Positions 17,165-25,951 of a DNA stretch of 52,500 nucleotides are shown here, in pieces. Position numbers and translations under genes: made by a program. This DNA is from Pseudomonas guariconensis. Lineage in GTDB: Bacteria; Pseudomonadota; Gammaproteobacteria; Pseudomonadales; Pseudomonadaceae. The notes beneath the pieces were generated by a model. It saw nothing but the letters and a program-made list of their open reading frames with translations. It was not told the origin of the DNA and ran no database searches. The stretch's first letter is position 1. Each line of letters opens with the position of its first letter. Location: NCBI RefSeq assembly GCF_015680235.1, contig NZ_JADLJL010000015.1:1-52500 (forward strand), read 5' to 3'.

Positions 17165-18249
17165 GCGACAACCTCCTCGGTGGCGCCCTGGTAGACCAGA
17201 GCCCAGCGTTGTGCCAGGGTCGGCAGGTGGTAGCGTTCGCGTTGGGTTAGCTGTGCCCGGGCGGCTAGTTCCGCGGCCTGGGCGGGGTCTTCGATCAGGG
17301 CTTGCAGGTGCTGGGCGAGTTCGTCCACGGCCAGGGGCCTGGCCAGCAGGCCGCTGCGGCCATGTTCGATGACATCCGGGATGCCCCCCACGCCGAAGGC
17401 CACCACCGGCACCCCATCCTGCATGGCCTCAAGCAGGACCATCGGCGTTCCTTCGGTGCGCGAACTGATGACCAGGGCATCCAGGCGTGCCATCCAGTTG
17501 CGCATGTCGCGCTGGAAGCCCGGCAGTGCAATGCGCGCGCCCAGGCCGGCGGCGTCGATGCGAGCCTGCAGTCGCTCGCGCTCGGGGCCATCGCCAAGCA
17601 TGACCGCCTTGACCTTGACGTAGCGCCGGCACAAGGGGATCAGCGTGTCGAGGAACAGGTCCGGGCCTTTTTCCCTGGACAGGCGCCCCACGTAGCCGGC
17701 CAGCCAATAGCCTTTGGCATGGCGTTCGGGCAGGGCGTGTGCTGGCGGCAGGCCGTTGGGGATCACCCGCAGCTTGCCGGGCGCCACCCCGGCCTGGTGA
17801 TGCAGGCCGGCGATGCTGTCGGCGACACACACCACCGTGCCTACCACCGGCGTACGGCACAGCTGCAGGCCAAGCCATATATAGAAGCGCTGCTTGAGGC
17901 TGCGCGGCGTGAAGCCGTGCTGGGTGGTGATCAGGGGCAACCCATACAGGGCCGCCCCCAGCCAGCCAAGGGCCAGGCCCTTGAAGTTGTGGGCATTGAT
18001 CAAGGGCCGTGCGTTGCGTTGGGCGAACAATTGCCTGAACACCGCGGCCGAACCACGGCAGACCAGGCAGTCGATACCGGCCTGGCGAAAGCGCGCCGCC
18101 AGCTCGGCAGGTGCATCGAGCAACAGCACACGGTGCCGGCCAGGCGCGGCCTGGCAGTGGTCCAAGAGCATGCGCTCGGCGCCGTAGAACCCGCCACTGC
18201 TGAGCAGATGGAGGATCGGCCGTTCGCCAGGGTGGGCAACGCTGTTCAA
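17161..18249 (-). CDS. Family 4 glycosyltransferase
   Basis: A 362-residue retaining GT-B enzyme. The N-terminal Rossmann half begins LHLLSSGGFYGAERML, and the C-terminal half carries YVGRLSREKGPDLFLD and the GT4 EX7E motif EGTPMVLLE with GVPVVAFGVGGIPDVI. It is soluble or peripheral and transfers one sugar to the lipid-linked repeat. Overlaps of 4 bases on both sides show coupling with the co-polymerase and polymerase genes. Confidence 0.9.
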   Translation of the reverse strand: MNSVAHPGERPILHLLSSGGFYGAERMLLDHCQAAPGRHRVLLLDAPAELAARFRQAGIDCLVCRGSAAVFRQLFAQRNARPLINAHNFKGLALGWLGAALYGLPLITTQHGFTPRSLKQRFYIWLGLQLCRTPVVGTVVCVADSIAGLHHQAGVAPGKLRVIPNGLPPAHALPERHAKGYWLAGYVGRLSREKGPDLFLDTLIPLCRRYVKVKAVMLGDGPERERLQARIDAAGLGARIALPGFQRDMRNWMARLDALVISSRTEGTPMVLLEAMQDGVPVVAFGVGGIPDVIEHGRSGLLARPLAVDELAQHLQALIEDPAQAAELAARAQLTQRERYHLPTLAQRWALVYQGATEEVVA

Positions 18250-19820
18250 TTGCGCACCCAGTGCATCAGCCGTGGCAACGTCCAGGCTTTGTGCGGGTTG
18301 GGCAGGCCAGGGGCCTGGTCGTTGATCACCAGCAGTACCGGCAGGCCCAGCTCCTGGGTAATCTGCGCCGGGTGCTTGAAGCGGTGGTCGAAGAACTCCT
18401 TGACGTAGACCAGGGCGATGGCCAACAACAAACCAGTGAGCAGGCCGAACGGAATGATCAGGCCGGGGCGCGGAAAGGCAGCGGTGGTGGGCTCGTAGGG
18501 TGCACTGAGAATGCGCGCGTTGGACTGGCTGCCGTCGAACAGGCCTTGGCCGCGGCTTTCCTCGTAGCGTTGGGCATAGGTGGAGAAGGCCTTGTGCAAG
18601 GCGTCGATCTCGGTGTCTAACTGGCGGGTCTTGCTCTGGGTTTCGCGCAACTGGTGGATGCGCTCCTTGAACTCGCCGATGCGCTGGGTCTTCTGTGCGA
18701 TCACCTGCTGGGTCACGGCCAGGTCCTGCTGGCGTTCCTGGATACGGTTGGCGATCACCTTGAGGAATTGCGCGCGCAGTTGGGCGATCTGCTGGCGGGC
18801 CAGCACCATCTGCTCGGCACCGGGCAGGAACACCGTGGTGTCGGCGTTGTAGCGGGCCATCTGCGAGGTCAGCTGTTCACCGATCTGGCGGATCTCGCGG
18901 TCCTCGAAGGCGACGTTGTCTACCGTGGTGGTGAAGGTATAGGGGAAGGCGTAGTCGGCCATCCGCGCCTTGCGTGCGTCAGCCAGGCTGCCTTGCAGGT
19001 AGTCGAGCCATTGCTGGTTCTGCAACTGCCGGTCGCGTTGGGCGTTTAGCGCCTGCTCCTCGGTGTTGATGGCGTTGAGGCGGAAGGTGATTTCTTCCTT
19101 GGGGTCGGATGAGCCGATCGCCGTCAGCAGCGCCAGGCGCTGGTTCTCCAGGTCGCCCAGGCGGGCCTGGTAATGCAGCTTCTTCTGTTGGTAGAACGCT
19201 TCGGGCAACTCGTTGGACTGCAGGTCCTGGCGGTTCTTCAGGAAGTTGTCCAGCAGGCGTGCGACGAACAGCGTGCCAAGCTCCGCATTTGCGGCGCTGT
19301 AGGACACCGAAATGACGTTGGAGCCGGGCAGGGTCTTGATGTCCAGGTCATCGAGCGCCTGTTCGGTAAGGGTGTCCAGAGTCTTGTCGCGGCTGCTGTC
19401 GGCCGGCCCGGCCAGCCAGGCACGCACCGGCTCGATCACTTGCTGTTGCAGCGGCATGAACAACACCCGCTGGAGCAGGCCCGGCTCGTGCTGGTAATGC
19501 CCTTCCTGGCGCAGCTGGCTGATGGTCTGGCGGATCAGGCTGGGCGAGCGCAGGATATTGCTCTCGGTCTCCATGTCGGCCAGCGTCGGCGGGATGAACT
19601 GGTCGGCTTCCTGGGACAAGGCCGAGCTGGTGTCGCTTTGCGACAGTTTCTTGGACTGCACGATCACTTCGGCGGTGATGTCGTAGCGCTGTTGCAGCAC
19701 CAGCGGCAACACCAGGGCAATCGCGGCGAACACCAGGAACACCCGCTTCACCAGGTGGCGATTGGCGAAGAAGATGCGGAAGAACTCATGCACATGGTTT
19801 TCTTTCGGTTGCGTGATCAT
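18246..19820 (-). CDS. Wzz/GumC-type polysaccharide co-polymerase
   Basis: A 524-residue chain-length determinant protein. Helix 1 (about 22-42) and helix 2 (about 465-490, beginning IPFGLLTGLLLAIALVYV) enclose a long periplasmic region with coiled-coil stretches rich in Q, R, E and L. There is no fused C-terminal kinase domain; the ATPase-like partner is the separate, degenerate gene at 20877. It sets polymer length and links the polymerase to the outer-membrane exporter. GGGGAA precedes the ATG at 19820. Confidence 0.88.
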   Translation of the reverse strand: MITQPKENHVHEFFRIFFANRHLVKRVFLVFAAIALVLPLVLQQRYDITAEVIVQSKKLSQSDTSSALSQEADQFIPPTLADMETESNILRSPSLIRQTISQLRQEGHYQHEPGLLQRVLFMPLQQQVIEPVRAWLAGPADSSRDKTLDTLTEQALDDLDIKTLPGSNVISVSYSAANAELGTLFVARLLDNFLKNRQDLQSNELPEAFYQQKKLHYQARLGDLENQRLALLTAIGSSDPKEEITFRLNAINTEEQALNAQRDRQLQNQQWLDYLQGSLADARKARMADYAFPYTFTTTVDNVAFEDREIRQIGEQLTSQMARYNADTTVFLPGAEQMVLARQQIAQLRAQFLKVIANRIQERQQDLAVTQQVIAQKTQRIGEFKERIHQLRETQSKTRQLDTEIDALHKAFSTYAQRYEESRGQGLFDGSQSNARILSAPYEPTTAAFPRPGLIIPFGLLTGLLLAIALVYVKEFFDHRFKHPAQITQELGLPVLLVINDQAPGLPNPHKAWTLPRLMHWVRN

Positions 19821-19834
19821 GGTTCGTTCCCCGG

Positions 19835-20854
19835 TCAGTTGTCGTTGTTCTTGTTGTCGACGCGGTAGCTGAAGCTAAAGCCGAAGCCCTGGAACAGCAC
19901 CACGTCGGCCAGTTGCCGGGACAGCTCGGCGGCACTGGCCAGAGACGTCTTGGGCACGTAGAGCATGTCTTCGGGCTGCAGGTAGGCCAGCTTCTGGCTG
20001 CCGCCGGACAAGGCTTCGTCGACGTCGTAGTTCACCGCGTGGACCATGTTGCCTTCGCGGCGCATGATCACCACTGAGCCAAGCTTGGCCTTGAGGGTCG
20101 GGCCGCGCGCCAGGGTCAGCGCCTCGAGCACCGAGACCGGGCGGCGGATGGCGAAGGCGCCAGGTTGGCCCACTTCGCCGAGGACGTAGATCTCGTTGGC
20201 GGCGGTGGACTTGAGCAGCACGTCCACGGTCATCCGGCCGGGCAGGCTGGCGTAGCGCTCGTTGAGGTAGTCGCGCAACTGGTTGACGGTCATGCCTTGC
20301 AGCGGCACCGAACCGATTTCCGGGAAGGTGGCGCGGCCATCGTTGCCCACGGTGATGTCGCGGCTCATGCCCGTGGTGGGGTGCACCAGGGTGTCGCGCA
20401 GGGCCGTTTCGCTGGTCATCGGGCTCAGTACCCGAACACTGACCTGGTCGCGGTTGGGCTTGAACACGCGCTTGTCGTTGTAGGCCTGGCGTATGGTGCT
20501 CTCGGCCTCAGTGGTGGTCATACCCTCCACGCGCACCGTGGAGTTGGTGCTGGGCAAGGTGATGGTGCCATCCGGCTGCACCAGCTGGCTGCCGTTCAGG
20601 CCGCTGGCGGCCATGAAGGACAGGTCCAGGGTGTCGCCGGACTGGATGCGGTAGACACCGGCCGAGCGGTTGCTGACGTGGAAGATCACTTCCAGCACAT
20701 CTTGCGGGCGCAGCACCTGCTCGCGCCTGGCCACTTCGGTGGCCTGGCTCTCGGCGGGCGAAGCGGTGAGGATCTGTACCGGCATCTCGCGGTTCTGCTG
20801 GCTGGCGCAGCCGGCGAGGGCCAGCAGGCACAGGGCTATCGATGGGTATCTCAT
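19835..20854 (-). CDS. Wza-like outer-membrane polysaccharide export lipoprotein
   Basis: A 339-residue OPX protein. The start at 20854 gives a clean lipoprotein signal, MRYPSIALCLLALAGCASQQ, with the lipobox cysteine at 16, and has CAGGA at proper distance; an ATG three codons upstream (20863) is also possible but lies too close to that site. The polysaccharide export domain begins at LEVIFHVSNRSAGVYRIQSG, followed by two SLBB-like repeats, including IYVLGEVGQPGAFAI. It would form the outer-membrane channel working with the Wzz-like protein. Confidence 0.88.
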   Translation of the reverse strand: MRYPSIALCLLALAGCASQQNREMPVQILTASPAESQATEVARREQVLRPQDVLEVIFHVSNRSAGVYRIQSGDTLDLSFMAASGLNGSQLVQPDGTITLPSTNSTVRVEGMTTTEAESTIRQAYNDKRVFKPNRDQVSVRVLSPMTSETALRDTLVHPTTGMSRDITVGNDGRATFPEIGSVPLQGMTVNQLRDYLNERYASLPGRMTVDVLLKSTAANEIYVLGEVGQPGAFAIRRPVSVLEALTLARGPTLKAKLGSVVIMRREGNMVHAVNYDVDEALSGGSQKLAYLQPEDMLYVPKTSLASAAELSRQLADVVLFQGFGFSFSYRVDNKNNDN

Positions 20855-20876
20855 GGCGTTCATCCTGTGCGGCCTC

Positions 20877-21524
20877 TCAGAGGTTGTCGTACAGCCACTT
20901 GGGCATGTAGTACTTGCGCTTGTTGAACACGCTGCCGATCAGCCGTGCGCCAGCCTGGGACAGGCGCTGGGCCGCGGCCTGGGCCACTTCCCAGCGGGTC
21001 TGCTCGCCGCATACCACCAGGATCACGCCATCGACCAGGGGCGCGATCACCAGGCTGTCGGCGCTGGCGTAGATCGCCTCGCCGTCGATCACCACGAAGC
21101 GGTACTGCACGCCCAGGTGGCGCAGCAGCATGCGCAGGCGCTCGGGGTCCAGGTGCTCGCGCTCACGCTTCCAAGTGCCACCGGGCAGCAGGTCGAACGG
21201 TTGTTCAGCAAGGCGTACGATGCAGTCCTGGGCCAGCGGCGGGGTATCGTGGTCGAACAGCAGGTCGGTGTAGCCGCGTAACTTGCCCAGGCCCAGTTGC
21301 TGGCTCAGGCTGTTGGCGCCGCTGCTGCTGTCGATCAGCAACACGCTGCCGGCGCTCATCATCGCCAGCTGGCTGGCGAAGGCCAGGGCGCTGGTGCTGG
21401 TGCCGGTTCCGGTATTGGCCGCGGTCAGCAGCAAGGTGCGCTGCTCGAGGTCGAGTACGGTGGCGGTCAGGTTGGTTTCGCTCGGCGGGGCGACACTCAG
21501 GCTTCTTGAAGTAGAACCGTCCAT
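20877..21524 (-). CDS. Degenerate BY-kinase/CpsD-like ATPase (putative pseudokinase)
   Basis: A 215-residue protein with the fold order of bacterial tyrosine autokinases, but without their key residues. Walker A reads NTGTGTSTSA (37-46), with threonine at 42 where lysine is required. Walker A' reads VLLIDSSSG (61-69) where LLIDADLR-like sequence is normal, and Walker B reads FVVIDGEA. The tail keeps three tyrosines within the last 11 residues (Y205, Y206, Y212). It sits between the initiating transferase and the exporter, where a co-polymerase kinase belongs. It probably acts as a structural partner and not as a kinase; that is inference. GGAG lies 9 bases before the ATG. Confidence 0.78.
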   Translation of the reverse strand: MDGSTSRSLSVAPPSETNLTATVLDLEQRTLLLTAANTGTGTSTSALAFASQLAMMSAGSVLLIDSSSGANSLSQQLGLGKLRGYTDLLFDHDTPPLAQDCIVRLAEQPFDLLPGGTWKREREHLDPERLRMLLRHLGVQYRFVVIDGEAIYASADSLVIAPLVDGVILVVCGEQTRWEVAQAAAQRLSQAGARLIGSVFNKRKYYMPKWLYDNL

Positions 21525-21525
21525 C

Positions 21526-22272
21526 TCAACTTGCTCCGTGGCCAGTGAAGACTTTGAACGGAGTCTTGAGCAGGATTTTCAGGTCCAGCATCAGGCTCTG
21601 TTCGTTGATGTAGCTCAGGTCCAGCTGTACGCGTTGGTCGAAATCGATGTCACTGCGCCCGGAGATCTGCCAGAGGCCGGTCATGCCCGGGTAGATGCAC
21701 AGCCGCACCAGGTGGCTGTCCTTGTAGCGGTAGGCGTTGAAGGACGTGGGGCGTGGGCCGACCAGGCGCATATCGCCGGTGACCACGTTGATCAGGTTGG
21801 GCAGCTCGTCCAGGCTGCTGCGCCGCAGCCAACGGCCCACCGGGGTGATGCGCGGGTCGTTGTCGATCTTGAAGTCGATGGCATCGGCGCCGTGCTTGTT
21901 CAGGTGGCGCACCGACTCCTTGAGGGACTCGGCGTTGGCGACCATGGTGCGAAACTTGAACATGCCGAACAGGCGGCCACGGTAGCCGGTGCGCGTCTGC
22001 ACGAAGAATACCGGGCCTGGATCCGAGCGCTTGATCAGCACGGCGAGTACCAGGAACAACGGCGACAGCACCAGCAGCAGGCCCAGCGCCGCCAGGCAGG
22101 ACAACACCCGGTTGGTGCGCGAGAGCGACCAGGGCCGCCCGCCGGCCCGCCCGCTGATCCAGCCGCGGCCCTGGATATGGATGGCCGCGTCGATGCGCTG
22201 CCGGTGGCTGGGGTCCATACGCTTGTCCTGGTACAGCGCCTGGGCTTGCGCACTTTGAGGTTGTCCTGTCAT
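21526..22272 (-). CDS. Initiating sugar-phosphate transferase (WcaJ/PssY-like)
   Basis: A 248-residue monotopic phosphoglycosyl transferase that would load the first sugar phosphate on undecaprenyl phosphate. The membrane re-entrant segment lies near 55-80 (VLSCLAALGLLLVLSPLFLV), followed by SDPGPVFFVQTRTGYRG, MFKFRTM, the catalytic region RSSLDELPNLINV, VGPRP and the C-terminal GMTGLWQISGRSDIDFD. It is the short form without the N-terminal CoA-binding-like and multi-helix domain. It overlaps the epimerase gene by 4 bases and has GGAGGG upstream. Confidence 0.92.
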   Translation of the reverse strand: MTGQPQSAQAQALYQDKRMDPSHRQRIDAAIHIQGRGWISGRAGGRPWSLSRTNRVLSCLAALGLLLVLSPLFLVLAVLIKRSDPGPVFFVQTRTGYRGRLFGMFKFRTMVANAESLKESVRHLNKHGADAIDFKIDNDPRITPVGRWLRRSSLDELPNLINVVTGDMRLVGPRPTSFNAYRYKDSHLVRLCIYPGMTGLWQISGRSDIDFDQRVQLDLSYINEQSLMLDLKILLKTPFKVFTGHGAS

Positions 22273-23306
22273 ACCGCCCTCCGTTGATCCGCCTGCCCGC
22301 GAGGGCAGTACCCTTGAAACCAGGCGACGAAACGCTTGAGCCCTTCGTCCAGGGAAACCTGCGGCGTGAACCCGGTCAGCTCGGCCAAGGCGCTGGCGTC
22401 GGCGCAGGTGCTCAGGACATCGCCCGGCTGCAGCCCGAGCAGTTCGACCTGGGCGCTGCGCTGCAGGTGCTGTTCCAACAGGGCGAGGTAGTCGCGCAGG
22501 GCCACGGGGCGCTGGCCGCCGATGTTGAACAGCCGCCAGGGGGCGCTGCTGCTGGCCGGGTCCGGGTCGTGGGCGGACCAGCTCGGATCGCCCTTGGGCG
22601 CCAGCGGGGCCAGGCGCACCAGGCTCTCGACGATATCGTCGATGTAGGTGAAGTCACGTTGGTGGTTGCCGTGGTTGAACAGCTGGATCGGCCGGCCGTC
22701 GGTAATCGCCTGGGCGAACTGCATCGGCGACATGTCTGGGCGCCCCCAGGGGCCGTAGACCGTGAAGAAGCGCAGGCCGCTGCAAGGAATCCTGTACAGG
22801 TGGCTGTAGCTGTGGGCCATGGCTTCGTTGGCTTTCTTGGTGGCGGCGTACAGCGACAGCGGGTGGTCGACGGCGTCCTGAACCCGATACGGGGTGCGCT
22901 GGTTGGCGCCGTACACCGAGCTGGACGAGGCGTACAGCAGGTGCTCGACCGGGTGCTGGCGGCACCCTTCGAGCACGTTGAGAAAGCCCACAAGGTTGCT
23001 CGCCACGTAGGCTTGTGGGTTGTGCAGCGAGTAGCGAACGCCGGCTTGGGCGGCCAGGTGGATCACCACTTGTGGGCGCAACGTGGCGAACAAGCGGGCC
23101 ATAGCGCCCTGGTCGCACAGGTCCAGGCAGTGCAGCTCGAAGTCGCCGGTCTGTTCGCGCACCCACTGCACCCGGGCGTGCTTGAGCGCCGGGTCGTAGT
23201 AGTCGTTGAAATTGTCCAGGCCCTGCACCTGGTGGCCATCGCGCAGCAGGCGCAGGCAGGTGTGGGCGCCGATGAAGCCGGCAGCGCCGGTGACCAGGAT
23301 TCTCAT
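22269..23306 (-). CDS. UDP-glucuronate 4-epimerase-like NAD-dependent epimerase
   Basis: A 345-residue extended short-chain dehydrogenase. The NAD loop TGAAGFIGA is at 6-14, DNFNDYYDP at 31-39 is characteristic of the CapI/GAE group, the catalytic YxxxK is Y153/K157 in YAATK, and RFFTVYGPWGRPDM follows. It should convert UDP-glucuronate to UDP-galacturonate, using the product of the gene immediately upstream. The start at 23306 is chosen because the NAD fold begins there and it overlaps the preceding stop by 4 bases; a frame open to 23471 adds unrelated sequence. Confidence 0.9.
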   Translation of the reverse strand: MRILVTGAAGFIGAHTCLRLLRDGHQVQGLDNFNDYYDPALKHARVQWVREQTGDFELHCLDLCDQGAMARLFATLRPQVVIHLAAQAGVRYSLHNPQAYVASNLVGFLNVLEGCRQHPVEHLLYASSSSVYGANQRTPYRVQDAVDHPLSLYAATKKANEAMAHSYSHLYRIPCSGLRFFTVYGPWGRPDMSPMQFAQAITDGRPIQLFNHGNHQRDFTYIDDIVESLVRLAPLAPKGDPSWSAHDPDPASSSAPWRLFNIGGQRPVALRDYLALLEQHLQRSAQVELLGLQPGDVLSTCADASALAELTGFTPQVSLDEGLKRFVAWFQGYCPRGQADQRRAV

Positions 23307-24655
23307 TGGCCGATCACCCGCGCGGCCACATGGCGCAGACCGATGCCGCAGTAATGCAGGCCATGGGCTGCAACGTGTTCGGGGTTGTACAGGTTGCGCC
23401 CGTCGACGATTACCCGCGCCCGCAGCTTGCTGGCCAGCAGGGTGAAGTCGACCACGCGGAAGTTCTTCCATTCGGTGCAGATCACCAGGGCATCGGCGTC
23501 CTGCAGGGTATCGTCACGGGTGGCGCACAGCTGCAGGTCGTCGCGGTAGCCATAGAGCCGCCGGCATTCGTCCATGGCTTCCGGGTCGTAGGCACGCACG
23601 GTGGCGCCTTCGGCCCACAGCGCTTCCATCAGGTAGCGGCTGGGTGCCTCGCGCATGTCGTCGGTATTGGGCTTGAAGGCCAGCCCCCACAAGGCGACCG
23701 AAAGGCCGGCCAGGCTGCCGCCCAGGTGCTGCTTGAGCTTGGCGAAGAGGATCCGCCGTTGCCGGTCGTTGACGTCGTTGACGCTCTGTAGCAGGCGCAG
23801 GGGCATGCCGCTGCGCTCGGCGGTGCGCAGCAGGGCCTGGATATCCTTTGGGAAGCACGAGCCGCCGAAGCCGCAGCCGGGGTAGATGAAGTGATAGCCG
23901 ATACGTGGGTCCGAGCCGATGCCCTTGCGCACCGCCTCGATGTCGGCGCCCAGGTGCTCGCTGAGGTTGGCCAGCTCGTTCATGAAGCTGATGCGCGTGG
24001 CGAGCATGGCGTTGGCGGCGTATTTGGTCAGCTCGGCGCTGCGGTTGTCCATGAACATCAGCTTTTCGCGGTTGCGGCAGAAGGGCGCGTAGAGCTCGGT
24101 CAACTGCTCACGGGCCAGCTCGTCATGGGTGCCGACGATGATCCGGTCGGGGCGCATGCAGTCGGCCAGGGCGCTGCCTTCCTTGAGGAACTCGGGGTTG
24201 GAGACTACGCGTACCTGCAGCCGCTCCTTGCCCAGGCGCTTGAGCTCGTCGCTGGCCAGCGCCAGCACCTGGTCGGCGGTGCCCACTGGCACGGTGGACT
24301 TGACGACCAGGGTACGGTCACTGTCCATCAGCTCGACAACCTGGCGGGTGACCTCCAGCACATGGGAGAGGTCGGCCGAACCGTCCTCGTCGGGCGGGGT
24401 GCCGACAGCGATGAAAATCAGCTCGGCATGGGTGACCGCATCGCTGGCCTGGGTGCTGAACAGCAGGCGGCCATCGCGGATGTTGTCTTCCAACAGGTCC
24501 GACAGCCCCGGCTCGCTGATCGGCGGCACGCCCTGACGCAACTGGTTGATCTTGTGGGTATCGACGTCCACACACAGGACACGGTGCCCCATGTCGGCCA
24601 TCGCCGCCGCTTGTACCAGTCCGACATAGCCAGTGCCAAACACGCTCACATCCAT
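23303..24655 (-). CDS. ugd: UDP-glucose 6-dehydrogenase
   Basis: A 450-residue UDP-glucose/GDP-mannose dehydrogenase. The N-terminal NAD domain starts VFGTGYVGLVQAAAMADMG, the central domain has the catalytic cysteine C267 in GCGFGGSCFPKD, and the C-terminal UDP-binding domain has GLAFKPNTDDMREAPS. The UDP-type binding context fits UDP-glucose better than GDP-mannose, though a GDP-mannose specificity is not strictly excluded. It makes UDP-glucuronate for the polymer and is the first gene of the 15-gene operon, behind a 316-bp control region. Confidence 0.9.
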   Translation of the reverse strand: MDVSVFGTGYVGLVQAAAMADMGHRVLCVDVDTHKINQLRQGVPPISEPGLSDLLEDNIRDGRLLFSTQASDAVTHAELIFIAVGTPPDEDGSADLSHVLEVTRQVVELMDSDRTLVVKSTVPVGTADQVLALASDELKRLGKERLQVRVVSNPEFLKEGSALADCMRPDRIIVGTHDELAREQLTELYAPFCRNREKLMFMDNRSAELTKYAANAMLATRISFMNELANLSEHLGADIEAVRKGIGSDPRIGYHFIYPGCGFGGSCFPKDIQALLRTAERSGMPLRLLQSVNDVNDRQRRILFAKLKQHLGGSLAGLSVALWGLAFKPNTDDMREAPSRYLMEALWAEGATVRAYDPEAMDECRRLYGYRDDLQLCATRDDTLQDADALVICTEWKNFRVVDFTLLASKLRARVIVDGRNLYNPEHVAAHGLHYCGIGLRHVAARVIGQ

Positions 24656-24703
24656 GCCCAGTGCCTCGATGACAGTAAGGGAGTAGAAACATTGCGTGAC
24701 TTT

Positions 24704-24734
24704 GGTATAGCTCAGCTACCTGGATTTGCGTCAA
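24704..24734 (-). promoter_or_regulatory. Possible sigma-70 promoter of the exopolysaccharide operon
   Basis: On the minus strand TTGACG (24734-24729) is followed 18-19 bases later by CTATAC/TATACC (24710-24704). The -35 matches 5 of 6 but the -10 is weak and the spacing long, so this is only a candidate. Confidence 0.3.
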
Positions 24735-24948
24735 ACCTATGGCGTATTTCGTTTAACTTACAAGCACTGATCAGTATGCCTGTTGGCGAGTAACCCTTTT
24801 CAAGTCCATGGGTTAGCTTTGAAAGCTAGTGGCGTTTAGCCGGTCGGCGAACCGATGAGCGGCACAGGCCTCTAAAACAGTGGCTTACAGGTGATAGAGG
24901 CGCTTGCGGGGAGGGGGAAAAGATGCCGGTTTTTGGCTTGGTCTAAGT

Positions 24949-24962
24949 GTCGATAAATTGAC
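24949..24962. promoter_or_regulatory. FleQ-type binding box
   Basis: GTCGATAAATTGAC matches the published Pseudomonas FleQ consensus GTCAATAAATTGAC at 13 of 14 positions. It lies about 295 bp upstream of ugd and 10 bp beyond the stop of the LysR gene. FleQ is a c-di-GMP-responsive regulator of biofilm polysaccharide genes, so this links the operon to c-di-GMP. Confidence 0.6.
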
Positions 24963-24971
24963 TTTTCCGTT

Positions 24972-25949
24972 CTAGGCAAGCCGGGGTGGGGTTTCAGGCG
25001 GGTTGGTTTCCCGCAGTTCCAGCGGGTGCAACGCCCGAAACGCCTGCGCTTCTTCCACCAGCCAATCATGCACCGCGCGGGCCCCCGGCTGGCTCAGGCC
25101 TCCGGGTGGGTAATGCAGCATGTAGCGCTTGTGGTTGGCGATCGGTACGCCGAACGGCACGATCAACGTGCCACGTTCCAGCTCGTCGTTGAGCAGGGTG
25201 CGGCGGGCGATCGCCACGCCCACGCCGGCGATGGCCGCCTCGATGGTCAGGTGGTTGCGGTTGAAGGTATGGCCGCGACGCACGTCCAGGCTGCCGGCAC
25301 CGATGCCTTCGAGGTAGAACTCCCACTCGGCATATTCCGAGCTGCCACGCCAGGCGGTGATGTCGTGCAGCAGCGGGTAATGCACCAAGTCGGCCGGGCC
25401 GTGCAGGGGCGGGCGACCGCGCAGCAACGCCGGCGAGCACACCGGGAACACCTGCTCATCCAGCAGCGGCGTGGAGAGCATGCCGGGGTAGCTGCCGTCG
25501 TTGAGGTCGATGGCGAGATCGAAGTCGTCCGGGTGCAGGGCTTGGTTGCTGTCCTCGGCCACCAGGCGCAGCTCGATGTCCGGGTAGCGTTGCTGGAAGC
25601 GTGGTAGCCGCGGGGTCAGCCATTTGGCCAGGAACGAGGGAATCGAACGCAGGCGCAGGGTGCCTCGGATCTCGCCAGCGTCCAGGCGCAGCAGTTCGGC
25701 CTCGATACTGCCATAGGCCTCGGCCACGGTCTGCGCCAGGCGTTGGCCCTCGGCGCTCAGTTCCACCCCGCGGGCCCGACGCAGGAACAGGCGATAGCCC
25801 AGGCGCTCTTCGAGCTGACGCATCTGCTGACTGACTGCGCCCGGGGTGATGTGCAGCTCCTCGGCGCAGCGGGTGAACGACAGGTGCCGCGCCGCGCAGG
25901 AAAACACGTTGAGCCAGACGAACATCTGGCCATTGAGTTGTCGCCTCAT
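24972..25949 (-). CDS. LysR family transcriptional regulator
   Basis: A 325-residue LysR-type regulator. The winged helix-turn-helix is at about 12-70 ([20 protein letters not shown] and [14 protein letters not shown]), followed by a periplasmic-binding-protein-like effector domain. It is divergent from the L-serine dehydratase gene, with a TTTAG-N5-CTAAA dyad in the shared 146-bp region, so it most likely controls serine catabolism and itself. It lies upstream of the exopolysaccharide operon on the same strand, but the 316-bp gap and separate regulatory elements argue against a role there. Confidence 0.9.
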   Translation of the reverse strand: MRRQLNGQMFVWLNVFSCAARHLSFTRCAEELHITPGAVSQQMRQLEERLGYRLFLRRARGVELSAEGQRLAQTVAEAYGSIEAELLRLDAGEIRGTLRLRSIPSFLAKWLTPRLPRFQQRYPDIELRLVAEDSNQALHPDDFDLAIDLNDGSYPGMLSTPLLDEQVFPVCSPALLRGRPPLHGPADLVHYPLLHDITAWRGSSEYAEWEFYLEGIGAGSLDVRRGHTFNRNHLTIEAAIAGVGVAIARRTLLNDELERGTLIVPFGVPIANHKRYMLHYPPGGLSQPGARAVHDWLVEEAQAFRALHPLELRETNPPETPPRLA

Positions 25950-25951
25950 GG

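Larger units (their letters stand above)
24656..24971. other. Control region and leader of the exopolysaccharide operon
   Basis: This stretch holds no gene and is more AT-rich than its surroundings. It contains a FleQ-type box (24949-24962), a weak sigma-70-like pair (24704-24734 on the minus strand), the palindrome ACTGATCAGT at 24766-24775, and nested dyads at 24791-24828 (TAACCC...GGGTTA and TAGCTTT-G-AAAGCTA). The leader could be up to about 290 bases long. Confidence 0.6.

Noticed and set aside
24711..24724. ops/RfaH-like element in the polysaccharide leader (CCAGGTAGCTG on the minus strand)
   Set aside because: Only the GGTAG part agrees with GGCGGTAG; chance similarity is likely.
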